A stretch of DNA of 6,727 bases from Caulobacteraceae bacterium (GCA_947479185.1 CANJYY010000148.1:1-6727); one strand, 5' to 3'. Numbered from the stretch's first letter, positions 1 to 6,425 are shown. Made by a program: numbers and translations. Notes: a model not told the origin generated them from the letters alone.

Positions 1-239
1 ACGGCGGCGAGGGCGTCAGCATGAGCCGCGTCGAGCCCAGCCAGGCCGCCTTCCGCTCGACCTACGATCCGGGCCACCCGGCCGCCGATCCCCAGGGCTA
101 TGTGAAGCTGCCCAACGTCGATCCGCTGATCGAGGCGCTCGACATGAAGGACGCCCAGCGGGCCTACGAGGCCAACCTCAACGTCATCGAGACGGCGCGC
201 GCGATGGAAATGCGCACCCTCGACCTGCTCAAGAAATAG
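1..239 (+). CDS. flgC: Flagellar basal-body rod protein FlgC, 3' part
   Basis: This is the C-terminal 78 residues of FlgC, a proximal rod subunit of the flagellar basal body that crosses the periplasm. The gene runs in from the left edge; the first whole codon is at base 3 and the stop is TAG at 237-239. The ATG at 21 lies in the same frame but is internal, because the reading continues upstream without a stop and FlgC proteins are normally about 135-140 residues long. Family hallmarks are visible: the Y-D-P-x-H-P-A-A-D segment, then GYVKLPNVDPL, then the C-terminal rod helix containing AYEANLNVIETARAM and ending in LDLLKK. Such C-terminal helices are typical of axial rod, hook and filament proteins and drive coiled-coil packing. 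fliE follows after 12 bases, the usual flgC-fliE arrangement, so the two are probably cotranscribed from a promoter left of the window. Confidence 0.95.
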   Translation, partial: GGEGVSMSRVEPSQAAFRSTYDPGHPAADPQGYVKLPNVDPLIEALDMKDAQRAYEANLNVIETARAMEMRTLDLLKK

Positions 240-251
240 GGGCCTTAAGCC

Positions 252-557
252 ATGATGACCGCCATGGCCGCCGCCAAGGCCTACGCCTCAGCCGGCAGCG
301 GGATGACGCTGGGCGGCGCCGCCCCCGCCGCCGCCGGCGGGCAGGATTTCGGCGACCTGCTGAAATCGGTGATGACCGACGCGACCAAGGCCTCGAAGAA
401 CGCCGAGCATCAGATGGCCGCCCAGGTCGCGGGCAAGGCCGAGCTGATCGATGTGGTGACCGCCATCTCCTCGGCCGAGGCCAGCCTCGAGACCGTCATG
501 GCCGTGCGTGACCAGGTGATTTCGGCCTACCAGGAAATCATGCGGATGCCGATCTGA
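252..557 (+). CDS. fliE: Flagellar hook-basal body protein FliE
   Basis: FliE is a small export substrate that joins the MS ring (FliF) to the proximal rod. The product is 101 residues, close to the usual length of about 100. An Ala/Gly-rich, poorly conserved N-terminus (about residues 1-30) is followed by FGDLLKSVM and a helical C-terminal half that includes [17 protein letters not shown], the [12 protein letters not shown] stretch and YQEIMRMPI; this V-R-D-(Q/K)-x-I-x-A-Y-x-E-I-M-R-M ending is diagnostic of FliE. I chose the first of two adjacent ATGs because AGGGG at 238-242, overlapping the flgC stop, lies 9 bases upstream; the second ATG (255) would be 12 bases away. The gene is 12 bases after flgC and is probably translated from the same message. 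No clear intrinsic terminator follows it. Confidence 0.96.
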   Translation: MMTAMAAAKAYASAGSGMTLGGAAPAAAGGQDFGDLLKSVMTDATKASKNAEHQMAAQVAGKAELIDVVTAISSAEASLETVMAVRDQVISAYQEIMRMPI

Positions 558-592
558 CGGCGTCCGCCAACATGAACCCTACATAACGCAGC

Positions 593-612
593 GCTCAGGT
601 CAGGCTCAGGTC
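593..612 (+). repeat. 9-base direct repeat in leader of exported-protein gene
   Basis: GCTCAGGTC occurs at 593-601 and again at 604-612, so equivalent bases are 11 apart, about one helical turn. It lies 36 bases after fliE and 79 bases before the ATG at 691. Same-face spacing of this kind is compatible with an operator for a dimeric regulator, but no known regulator motif is recognised, and short repeats arise by chance in GC-rich DNA. Confidence 0.35.
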
Positions 613-648
613 CGGCCTGCCATCTTCATCCTCGACAAGTCCCGCTCC

Positions 649-663
649 CCCGGATCGTCCGGG
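649..663 (+). other. Small hairpin in the 5' leader
   Basis: CCCGGA (649-654) and TCCGGG (658-663) form a perfect 6-base-pair stem with a TCG loop, 13 bases upstream of the ribosome binding site at 676-682. No T-run follows, so it does not look like an intrinsic terminator for fliE. It could be a leader structure affecting message stability or translation, or simply chance. Confidence 0.3.
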
Positions 664-675
664 CAGGGACCCCCC

Positions 676-682
676 GAAGGAG
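676..682 (+). promoter_or_regulatory. Ribosome binding site that fixes the start at 691
   Basis: GAAGGAG at 676-682 is a strong Shine-Dalgarno sequence 8 bases before the ATG at 691. An in-frame GTG at 682 would add three residues (M-K-T) but overlaps the ribosome binding site itself. The ATG is therefore the better start, and it also puts the Lys-Lys of the signal peptide right after Met. Confidence 0.75.
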
Positions 683-690
683 TGAAGACC

Positions 691-1194
691 ATGAAGAAGT
701 TTCTCATCGCCGCCGCCGCCATCGCGACCCTGACCGGCGCCGCCGGCGCCGCTTCCGCCCAGAGCTACGGCGCCCCGCACCGTCCCGACGCCGGCTATGA
801 CGGCGGCCATCGCGGTGATGATCGCGGCGACTACCGGGGCGACTATCGCGACGGTCCCCGTGGCGGCTACGGCGCCGGCGTCATCAACGCCAAGCAGGAG
901 CGCGTCGCCCTCCACATCGCGCGCGGTGAACGTTCGGGCGCCCTGGACCGCCGCGAAGCCCGCGGCCTGCGCATCGAGCTGGCCCAGGTGGCCGACATGG
1001 AGCGCCGCTTCCGCGCCAGCCGCGGTCTGGACCGCCGTGAGATCGGCATCCTGAACACCCGCCTCGACCGTCTGGATGCGACCGTTGTCGCCCAGATGCG
1101 CGAAGACCGCGGCGGCCCGCGCGGCGGCTACGGCGGCGGCTACGGCTACGACGACCGTGACGGCCGCGACCACGACCGGGACGGCCGCCACTAA
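691..1194 (+). CDS. Small exported Gly/Arg/Asp-rich protein, function unknown
   Basis: The function is not recognised. The 167-residue product begins with a clear Sec signal peptide: Lys2-Lys3, a hydrophobic Ala/Ile/Leu stretch (about 4-20), and a signal peptidase I site A-S-A at 21-23 before Gln24. The mature part has three zones. Residues 24-62 are low-complexity and rich in Gly, Arg, Asp and Tyr, with short G-D-Y-R units. Residues 64-136 form a helical core with a repeated motif, ALDRREARGLR (84-94) and GLDRREIGILN (112-122). Residues 137-167 are another Gly/Tyr then Asp/Arg/His-rich tail. There are no Cys residues or membrane anchors after the signal, so a soluble periplasmic or secreted protein is likely. 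Similar small exported proteins with an L-x-R-R-E-A helix repeat are common in Caulobacterales genomes as hypotheticals. The His/Asp/Arg tail loosely recalls RcnB-like metal-linked periplasmic proteins, but the core does not obviously match. It appears to be transcribed alone and ends at a strong terminator. Confidence 0.85.
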   Translation: MKKFLIAAAAIATLTGAAGAASAQSYGAPHRPDAGYDGGHRGDDRGDYRGDYRDGPRGGYGAGVINAKQERVALHIARGERSGALDRREARGLRIELAQVADMERRFRASRGLDRREIGILNTRLDRLDATVVAQMREDRGGPRGGYGGGYGYDDRDGRDHDRDGRH

Positions 1195-1220
1195 CATCGG
1201 CCAGTCCTGACGAACCCGGG

Positions 1221-1248
1221 AAGGGGGCGGCGCGAGCCGCCCCCTTTT
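1221..1248 (+). terminator. Intrinsic terminator between convergent genes
   Basis: GGGGGCGGC at 1223-1231 pairs perfectly with GCCGCCCCC at 1236-1244 across a GCGA loop. The flanking AA (1221-1222) and TT (1245-1246) extend the stem to 11 base pairs, and TTTT at 1245-1248 follows on the + strand. This is a textbook rho-independent terminator for the exported-protein gene that ends at 1194. The opposing kinase gene stops at 1251, so the same hairpin probably serves it too, although in that direction the stem is followed by only two T residues. Confidence 0.88.
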
Positions 1249-1250
1249 CG

Positions 1251-2048
1251 TTACGGGGAAATGTCGAGCACTGTCCGGTCCGGTCCAAGCCGGACCACGA
1301 CATCGGCGGTCACGCCGCCGGCCAGCATATGCGTCGTGATCCGCTCGAAATGCTGGATGAACCGGGCCAGGTCCGCGCGCCGCGCCGGGGGCAGGTCTCC
1401 GGGCGCCAGGCCCATCAGCCCCGCCTCCTGTTCGCATCGCCAGTCCAGGACGCAGGCGAACGACGGGGCGGCGAGGAAGACCATCGCGTCGAAGCCGCGG
1501 AAAAAGGCCTGGTAGCGACCGGCCAGCGCCGCGTCGACGGAGCTGCGCCACACGGCGTCGGGGTCCTCGTCCCGCTCGAGGGCGTTGACGGGCGGAACCA
1601 GGTCCGCCGGCGGCTGCCGTGTCGCGCCCAGGCACCAGCCGTCGATCAGGATCGCCCCCGGGCGGCCGCGAAACACCGGCCAGTCCGTCCTTGGCGCGCG
1701 GTCGTCGGCCAGCTTGTCGAAGGCGGGCAGGGGCGTGGCGCTCTCCGGCCCCGCCGCGCGCAGCGCCGCCACCGTGCGGTCAGCCAGGTCCAGGTCATGG
1801 GTTCCCGGCGGCCCGCGGACGGCGAACAGCGGGTGAACCCGCGCCGCCAGCGCCCGCCGTTCAGCGCGGGTCAGATAGACATCGTCGAGCGAGAAGGCCG
1901 CGCCGTTCACGGCCGCCGCGACGGCCCGGGCCAGGGTTGTCTTGCCAGACCCCTGCGGCCCGGCGATGCCGATCAGCGGCGGTCGGTCCGGCAGCGCGCG
2001 GGTGAGCGCCAGATCGCGGATTCGGTCGACGAGCGCGGGCGAAATCAT
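1251..2048 (-). CDS. P-loop kinase, D-glycerate 3-kinase family
   Basis: This gene probably encodes D-glycerate 3-kinase, which phosphorylates D-glycerate to 3-phosphoglycerate with ATP in the cytosol and so feeds glycerate into glycolysis or serine metabolism. The 265-residue product has a Walker A loop GPQGSGKT (30-37), a strand and acidic motif SLDDVYLT (53-60), the sequence RGPPGTHDL (78-86), PLPAFDK (106-112), and a Walker B-like strand ILIDGWCLG (133-141). This combination of SLDD-x-Y, R-G-x-x-G-(S/T)-H-D and I-x-x-(D/E)-G-W is characteristic of the plant GLYK / yeast Tda10 group within the uridine kinase-like P-loop kinases. The start ATG is at 2046-2048; its ribosome binding site is weak. 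It is divergent from fliQ and convergent with the exported-protein gene, so it has its own transcript. The promoter must lie in 2049-2149, near the CtrA-type box. The family call is firm; the exact substrate is inferred. Confidence 0.88.
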   Translation of the reverse strand: MISPALVDRIRDLALTRALPDRPPLIGIAGPQGSGKTTLARAVAAAVNGAAFSLDDVYLTRAERRALAARVHPLFAVRGPPGTHDLDLADRTVAALRAAGPESATPLPAFDKLADDRAPRTDWPVFRGRPGAILIDGWCLGATRQPPADLVPPVNALERDEDPDAVWRSSVDAALAGRYQAFFRGFDAMVFLAAPSFACVLDWRCEQEAGLMGLAPGDLPPARRADLARFIQHFERITTHMLAGGVTADVVVRLGPDRTVLDISP

Positions 2049-2078
2049 CGGGCCAGCCTGGGTCGCGCCGGGTCATTC

Positions 2079-2097
2079 GTAAAGCCGCGTTAACCAT
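2079..2097 (+). promoter_or_regulatory. CtrA-type binding site upstream of fliQ
   Basis: The sequence reads GTAA (2079-2082), seven bases, then TTAACCAT (2090-2097). The known Caulobacter CtrA consensus is TTAA-N7-TTAAC, and TTAACCAT is an alternative CtrA-associated 8-mer; this site matches all but one base of the first and the whole of the second. It lies 52 bases before the fliQ ATG, leaving room for a -10 element and a short leader, which fits CtrA-activated promoters where the site overlaps -35. C. crescentus fliQ is a known CtrA target. It also lies 31 bases from the start of the divergent kinase gene. Confidence 0.8.
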
Positions 2098-2126
2098 AAG
2101 GCGGCAGGGTGCGGGCCTTGCTCTTC

Positions 2127-2131
2127 GATTC
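2127..2131 (+). promoter_or_regulatory. GANTC (CcrM-type) methylation site in fliQ leader
   Basis: GATTC occurs here, between the CtrA-type box and the fliQ ribosome binding site (GAGG at 2138-2141, 8 bases before the ATG). In Caulobacterales CcrM methylates adenine in GANTC, and such sites near promoters can tie transcription to replication. One site may be coincidence; GATTC also occurs inside several genes of this window. Confidence 0.35.
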
Positions 2132-2149
2132 CCGCGTGAGGCTTTTTCC

Positions 2150-2413
2150 ATGAATGGCGCCGAGGTTCTGGACGTCGGTCGCGACGCCATCTGGCTGACG
2201 CTGCAGCTGTCCGCTCCCGTGCTGATCGTCGGCCTGGTCGTCGGCGTCGGCATCGGCCTGTTCCAGGCCCTGACCCAGATCCAGGAAGCGACCCTGGTCT
2301 ATGCGCCCAAGATCGTGGCCATCTTCCTGTCGCTGCTGTTCTTCCTGCCGCTCATGGGGGCCCTGATGGGCGGCTTCATGAACCATATCGCCGCCCGCAT
2401 CGCGGCGATGTAG
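2150..2413 (+). CDS. fliQ: Flagellar export gate protein FliQ
   Basis: FliQ is an inner-membrane subunit of the flagellar type III export gate, assembling with FliP and FliR into the channel at the centre of the MS ring. The product is 87 residues, typical for the family (about 85-90). Two hydrophobic helices are visible, about 14-38 and 50-73, separated by the conserved polar stretch ALTQIQEATLVYAPKI (about 39-54), the FliQ signature. The start ATG at 2150 has GAGG at 2138-2141, 8 bases upstream. It is the first gene of a compact fliQ-fliR-flhB set and follows the CtrA-type box at 2079-2097, so it is probably expressed late in the predivisional part of the cell cycle. fliP is not adjacent in this window. 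Confidence 0.97.
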   Translation: MNGAEVLDVGRDAIWLTLQLSAPVLIVGLVVGVGIGLFQALTQIQEATLVYAPKIVAIFLSLLFFLPLMGALMGGFMNHIAARIAAM

Positions 2414-2417
2414 CGCC

Positions 2418-3170
2418 GTGGAGGCCTACGCCACAGCCGCACAGGTCTATGCCGCCGGTCTCGTGTTCTCGCGGATCGGGGCGATGGTCATGCTCGTGCC
2501 GGGACTTGGTGACACCAGCGTGCCGCCGCGCATCCGGCTGGCGTTCGCCCTCCTGATGTCGATCCTGATGACGCCGCTGGTGGCCCACAACGTGGTCGTG
2601 CCCGCGACGCTGGGGGAGAGCGCCGGCGCCCTGATCCGCGAGACCCTGATCGGTCTGATGATGGGCTCGATCCTGCGGCTGTTCATGACGTCGCTGGCGA
2701 CGGCCGGGGAGGTGGTCTCGATCCAGACCACGCTTGGCTTCGCCCAGACGGCCAACCCGGCCCAGGCCGCGCCCAGCACGACCATTTCGACCTTCCTGGC
2801 CCTGATCGGCACGGTGCTGGTCATGACCACTGACCTGCATCACCTGTTCTTCGCGGCGATGTTCAACTCCTACAAGCTGTTCCCCTTCGGCCATGCGCTG
2901 ATGGTCGGCGACGCGACGACCCTGGCGGTGCAGACGGTCGCCGGTTCGTTCGCGCTCGGCATCCAGCTGGCGGCGCCGGTGATCGTCTTCTCGATCGTGT
3001 TCAACGTCGCCGCGGGCCTGGTCGGCCGGGCCATGCCGCAGTTCCAGATCTTCTTCGTCGCCACGCCGCTGGCGGTGATGCTCGGCCTGTCGGTGTTCGC
3101 GCTCAGCCTGGGCGTCATCGGCATGGTCTGGACCAGCCGCTACCGCGAGCTGCTCGAGGTCTTCGGCTAG
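2418..3170 (+). CDS. fliR: Flagellar export gate protein FliR
   Basis: FliR is an inner-membrane component of the flagellar type III export gate, packing with FliP and FliQ to form the export channel. The 250-residue product is hydrophobic, with roughly six membrane segments (about 11-31, 40-56, 74-95, 124-146, 172-200 and 212-239). Recognisable family features are VPPRIRLAFA (35-44), IRETLIGLMMG (73-83), DLHHLFFAAMFNSY (139-152) and GRAMPQFQIFFVATPLAV (203-220). The start is GTG at 2418, four bases after the fliQ stop. No Shine-Dalgarno is visible before it, and the next in-frame ATG (codon 23) would remove the first membrane segment. Translation is therefore probably coupled to fliQ. The stop codon directly abuts the ATG of flhB. 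Confidence 0.96.
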   Translation: MEAYATAAQVYAAGLVFSRIGAMVMLVPGLGDTSVPPRIRLAFALLMSILMTPLVAHNVVVPATLGESAGALIRETLIGLMMGSILRLFMTSLATAGEVVSIQTTLGFAQTANPAQAAPSTTISTFLALIGTVLVMTTDLHHLFFAAMFNSYKLFPFGHALMVGDATTLAVQTVAGSFALGIQLAAPVIVFSIVFNVAAGLVGRAMPQFQIFFVATPLAVMLGLSVFALSLGVIGMVWTSRYRELLEVFG

Positions 3171-4274
3171 ATGGCGGACGAGAACGACGCAGCGTCGAAA
3201 TCAGAAGAGGCGACGCCGAGGAAACTCGAGGAAGCCCGCAAGAAGGGCGACGTCGCCCGCTCGCAGGACGTCGCGCAACTGGCGTCGCTGCTCGGCGCGT
3301 TCGGCATCCTTGCGGTGGGCGGCGGCTGGCTGTGCCGCGATCTGGCCATTCGCCTGCTGCCGTTCATCGCCCATCCGGCGGACTTCGACGTTTCGGGCGG
3401 CGGGCTGATGCTGGTCGCCCAGCAGGCCTCATGGGCGGCTGCGCCGATTCTGATCGCCGTGCTCGGCGGCGCCGCGCTCGCCGGCGCGGCCGGCAACATC
3501 TTCCAGACCGGCCTGCTATGGACCAGCGAGAAGCTGAAGCCGGACGTCAAGAAGGTCTCCCTGCAGGAGGGCTTCAAGCGCATTTTCGGCGTCGACGGCC
3601 TGGTCAACTTTCTCAAGTCGGGCCTGAAGATCCTCATCACCGGCGCGGTCGCCTGGTTTGCGCTGAAGGACAAGGGCGAGGCGCTCAGTCATCTGGCGGC
3701 CATGGACCCGACGGCCATGCTGCCGGTCAGCGCGGAGCTGCTGAAGGCGCTGTTCTATGCCGTGATGGCCTTTCTGGCGGTGACCGCCGGGCTCGACTGG
3801 ATGTGGCAGCGCCAGCGATTCATGCAGCGCATGCGCATGAGCCGCGAGGAACTGAAGGACGAATACAAGCAGAGCGACGGCGACCCGCACGTCAAGGCCA
3901 AGCAGAAGCAGATCCGCAACGAGCGGGCCCGCCGGCGCATGATGCAGAACGTGCCCAACGCCACCGTCGTGGTGATGAACCCGACCCACTATGCCGTGGC
4001 CCTACGCTACGAACAGGGCGTGACCCCCGCGCCGGAGTGCGTGGCCAAGGGCATGGACGAGCTGGCCCTGCGCATCCGCGCGGTCGCCGAGGAGCACGGC
4101 GTGCCGGTGATCGAGGACGCGCCGCTGGCCCGGGCCCTCTACGCGGCGGTCGAGGTCGACGAACAGATTCCCGAGACCCACTTCGAAGCCGTGGCGAAAG
4201 TCATCGGCTTCATCATGGGCGCGGCCCAGAGCCGGCAGGCCAAAAATGCCGGCACACGCGCCCGGGCGCTTTAG
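3171..4274 (+). CDS. flhB: Flagellar export switch protein FlhB
   Basis: FlhB is the export-apparatus protein that switches the flagellar type III system from rod/hook to filament substrates. The 367-residue product has the charged N-terminus with SEEATPRKLEEARKKGDVARS (about 11-31), four membrane segments (about 36-58, 80-113, 150-166 and 187-209), and the cytoplasmic linker with MSREELKDEYKQSDGDP (223-239). The autocleavage motif NPTH is at 270-273 and is intact, so self-cleavage between Asn and Pro is expected. C-terminal family motifs APLARALY (317-324) and IPETHFEAVA (333-342) follow. The ATG directly follows the fliR stop; GAGG at 3156-3159, inside fliR, is a slightly distant ribosome binding site (11 bases), so coupling is likely. 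A short Lys/Arg/Ala tail ends the protein. Confidence 0.97.
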   Translation: MADENDAASKSEEATPRKLEEARKKGDVARSQDVAQLASLLGAFGILAVGGGWLCRDLAIRLLPFIAHPADFDVSGGGLMLVAQQASWAAAPILIAVLGGAALAGAAGNIFQTGLLWTSEKLKPDVKKVSLQEGFKRIFGVDGLVNFLKSGLKILITGAVAWFALKDKGEALSHLAAMDPTAMLPVSAELLKALFYAVMAFLAVTAGLDWMWQRQRFMQRMRMSREELKDEYKQSDGDPHVKAKQKQIRNERARRRMMQNVPNATVVVMNPTHYAVALRYEQGVTPAPECVAKGMDELALRIRAVAEEHGVPVIEDAPLARALYAAVEVDEQIPETHFEAVAKVIGFIMGAAQSRQAKNAGTRARAL

Positions 4275-4286
4275 CGAGTAAGCTCC

Positions 4287-6425
4287 ATGAGTGATTCGAT
4301 CACCACACCGGCTGGACTGATGACCGATTCAGCGCCGACCAAGCCGCGCGAGAGACAGTTCGACCCGCTGGCCATTGCCGCGGGCGGCTTCTTCCTGATG
4401 GCGGTCGGTTTCGCCACGGTGCCCGTCTTCGCCCGCGCCAGTTCCGAGACCGTGGCCAGCACCCTTCTGCTTGCCGGCCTGGCCGGGGTCGCCGTGCTCG
4501 GCCTGCTGGCGTTCCGCAACGCCAATCGTCCGGTGATCATCGAGGACGAAGGCGCGGAGACCTTCATCGAGGCGCTGGGCGAGGCCGCGGCCGTGGCCGG
4601 TCCGGACGGACGGCTGCACGCGGCCAACGCCCCGTGGCGCGCGGCGCTCGGCGCCCTCAAGCGGTTGCCGCGCAACGGCCATGCCGCGCCTGGCCTGTTC
4701 GCCGCGTTGTCGAAGGCCCGCAAGGGCGAGATCGCCCGCGCCTCGGTCAAGGTCGGTCGTGAGGAATGGCCGGTCTCGGTCGCCCCGCTCGGCTCCGGCC
4801 GGTTCCTGCTGCGGCTGGATTCCACGGGCGGCGAGACGCTGCGCCTGACGGCGGCCGATCCGGTCATGCCGGCTGTGGCGACCGCGCCCCCGGTCGTGAC
4901 CCCGACGGGGCCGGCCACGCTCGACGCCTTCGCCGCCGCCTCACCGTTCGGCGCGGCCATGCTCGAGGGCGCCGAGGTGTTCGGCGCGGTGATCGTCGAG
5001 GCCAATCCGGCGTTGACCGCCATGACCGGCGGCAAGGCCGCCTCGGGCATGACCTTCGGCGAGCTGATCGATCCCGCTTCGCGCATCGACGCGGGCTTCG
5101 GCGCCGGCGAGGGCCGCGCGGGGCCGATCGAGGTCCGGCTGGCGCATGACCCGTCGCAGATTTCCCACCTCTACCTGGCCCGCACCGACGGCCGGCTGGT
5201 CGCCTATCTGGTCGATGTCACCGAGCAGAAGCAGATCGAGCTGCAGCTGGCCCAGAGCATGAAGATGCAGGCCATCGGCCAGATGGCCGCCGGCATCGCC
5301 CACGACTTCAACAACCTGCTGACGGCCATTCAGCTGCGGCTGGACGAACTGCTCGAGCGCCATTCGCTGGGCGATCCCAGCTACGAGGGCCTGACCTCGA
5401 TCAAGGGCGCCTCGGCCCGCGCCGCCGATCTGGTGCGCAAGCTGAAGACCTATTCCCGCCAGGAAACGGTCCAGCGCGAGGTGCTCGACCTCGGCGAGAT
5501 GATCAGCGACTTCGAGGTGCTGCTGCGCCGGCTGCTGCGCGAGAACGTCAAGCTCGACACGGAGTACGGCCGCGACCTGCCGCTGGTGAAGGCCGACAAG
5601 GGCCAGCTCGAGATCGCCGTGATGAACCTGACGCTGAACGCCCAGGACGCGCTGATCAGCGCCAAGGGCGGCGGCCGGGTCTGGCTCAAGACGGCCAAGG
5701 TCACCTACGCCGAGGCCGCCGCGCTGGGCTATGGCGGTCCGCCGATGGGCGAGATGGCCATGATCGAGGTGGCCGACGACGGTCCGGGCATCTCCGAGGC
5801 GGTGATCGGCAAGATCTTCGACCCGTTCTTCACCACCAAGGCGGTCGGCGAGGGCACGGGCCTGGGCCTGGCCCAGGTGTTCGGCATCGTCAAACAGTCG
5901 GACGGCTGGATCGAGGTGCTGTCGCCGCCGGGGCAGGGGGCCACCTTCCGCATCTTCCTGCCGGTGCACGTGCCCAGCGCCATCGCGCCGCGGCCGATCA
6001 CCGTCCCCGCCGCCACCATGGCCAAGCCGCGCGCGGCGCGGGACCTGTCGGGCAACGGCCGCATCCTGTTCGTCGAGGACGAGGAGGCCGTGCGCGGCAT
6101 CGCCGCGACCCTGCTGCGCAAGCGTGGCTACGAGGTGCTGGAAGCCGCCGACGGCGAACAGGCCCTGATCCTGGCCGAGGAAAACGCCGGCCTGATCGAC
6201 CTGCTGATCAGCGACGTGATGATGCCCGGCATGGATGGCCCGACGCTGCTGAAGAAGGCCCGCATCCACCTGGGTGACGCGCCGGTGATGTTCATCAGCG
6301 GCTATGCCGAGGCGGAGTTCTCCGACCTGCTGGAAGGCGAGACGGGCGTGACCTTCCTGCCCAAGCCGCTGGACATCAAGACCCTGGCCGAACGCGTCAA
6401 GCAGCAGCTGCGGCCGGCGGCGTAG
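4287..6425 (+). CDS. cckA: Cell-cycle hybrid histidine kinase CckA
   Basis: CckA is the inner-membrane hybrid kinase/phosphatase that feeds phosphate through ChpT to CtrA and CpdR. The 712-residue product has two membrane segments (about 27-49 and 53-76), a degenerate PAS-like region (about 90-178), a Pro/Thr/Val-rich linker (about 191-211), a second PAS region (about 212-312), and a dimerisation/phosphoacceptor domain with H-box [13 protein letters not shown] (336-348, His339). The catalytic domain carries [10 protein letters not shown] (447-456), VADDGPGI (495-502), FDPFFTTK (511-518) and [14 protein letters not shown] (521-534). The receiver domain (about 590-710) has an acidic pocket at Glu597/Asp598, phosphoacceptor Asp643, Ser671 and Lys693. 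The HDFNN box and C-terminal receiver are typical of CckA; C. crescentus CckA is slightly shorter (691 residues). The start ATG has no good ribosome binding site; the in-frame ATG at 4320 is an alternative. It lies 12 bases after flhB, so readthrough from the fliQ promoter is likely, though an internal promoter within flhB cannot be excluded. Confidence 0.95.
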   Translation: MSDSITTPAGLMTDSAPTKPRERQFDPLAIAAGGFFLMAVGFATVPVFARASSETVASTLLLAGLAGVAVLGLLAFRNANRPVIIEDEGAETFIEALGEAAAVAGPDGRLHAANAPWRAALGALKRLPRNGHAAPGLFAALSKARKGEIARASVKVGREEWPVSVAPLGSGRFLLRLDSTGGETLRLTAADPVMPAVATAPPVVTPTGPATLDAFAAASPFGAAMLEGAEVFGAVIVEANPALTAMTGGKAASGMTFGELIDPASRIDAGFGAGEGRAGPIEVRLAHDPSQISHLYLARTDGRLVAYLVDVTEQKQIELQLAQSMKMQAIGQMAAGIAHDFNNLLTAIQLRLDELLERHSLGDPSYEGLTSIKGASARAADLVRKLKTYSRQETVQREVLDLGEMISDFEVLLRRLLRENVKLDTEYGRDLPLVKADKGQLEIAVMNLTLNAQDALISAKGGGRVWLKTAKVTYAEAAALGYGGPPMGEMAMIEVADDGPGISEAVIGKIFDPFFTTKAVGEGTGLGLAQVFGIVKQSDGWIEVLSPPGQGATFRIFLPVHVPSAIAPRPITVPAATMAKPRAARDLSGNGRILFVEDEEAVRGIAATLLRKRGYEVLEAADGEQALILAEENAGLIDLLISDVMMPGMDGPTLLKKARIHLGDAPVMFISGYAEAEFSDLLEGETGVTFLPKPLDIKTLAERVKQQLRPAA

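Noticed and set aside
649..663. Hairpin as an intrinsic terminator for fliE
   Set aside because: The stem is only 6 base pairs, has no T-run after it and lies over 90 bases from the fliE stop.
682..690. GTG at 682 as the start of the exported-protein gene
   Set aside because: It overlaps the ribosome binding site GAAGGAG (676-682); the ATG at 691 has proper spacing and gives a normal signal peptide.
595..1635. Long minus-strand open frame of 346 codons
   Set aside because: It lies antisense to the signal-peptide gene, runs through the strong terminator at 1221-1248 and overlaps the kinase gene in another frame. Its product is an Arg/Ala/Gly-rich mixture with no recognisable domain, as expected for a shadow frame in GC-rich DNA.
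1329..2093. Plus-strand open frame of 254 codons opposite the kinase gene
   Set aside because: The opposite strand carries a P-loop kinase with several ordered family motifs; this frame is Arg-rich and low in recognisable structure.
3332..4294. Plus-strand open frame of 320 codons inside flhB
   Set aside because: It is a +1-type shadow of flhB, extremely Arg/Gly/Ala-rich; the flhB frame carries the NPTH motif and all family features.
4320..4322. Alternative cckA start ATG at codon 12
   Set aside because: No better ribosome binding site precedes it, and the ATG at 4287 is close to the flhB stop, as expected for coupled genes. It remains possible.
4941..6269. Minus-strand open frame of 442 codons inside cckA
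   Set aside because: It is entirely antisense to conserved kinase and receiver domains, and its His/Gln/Leu/Gly-rich translation is typical of a reverse-strand shadow. Nothing suggests independent expression.
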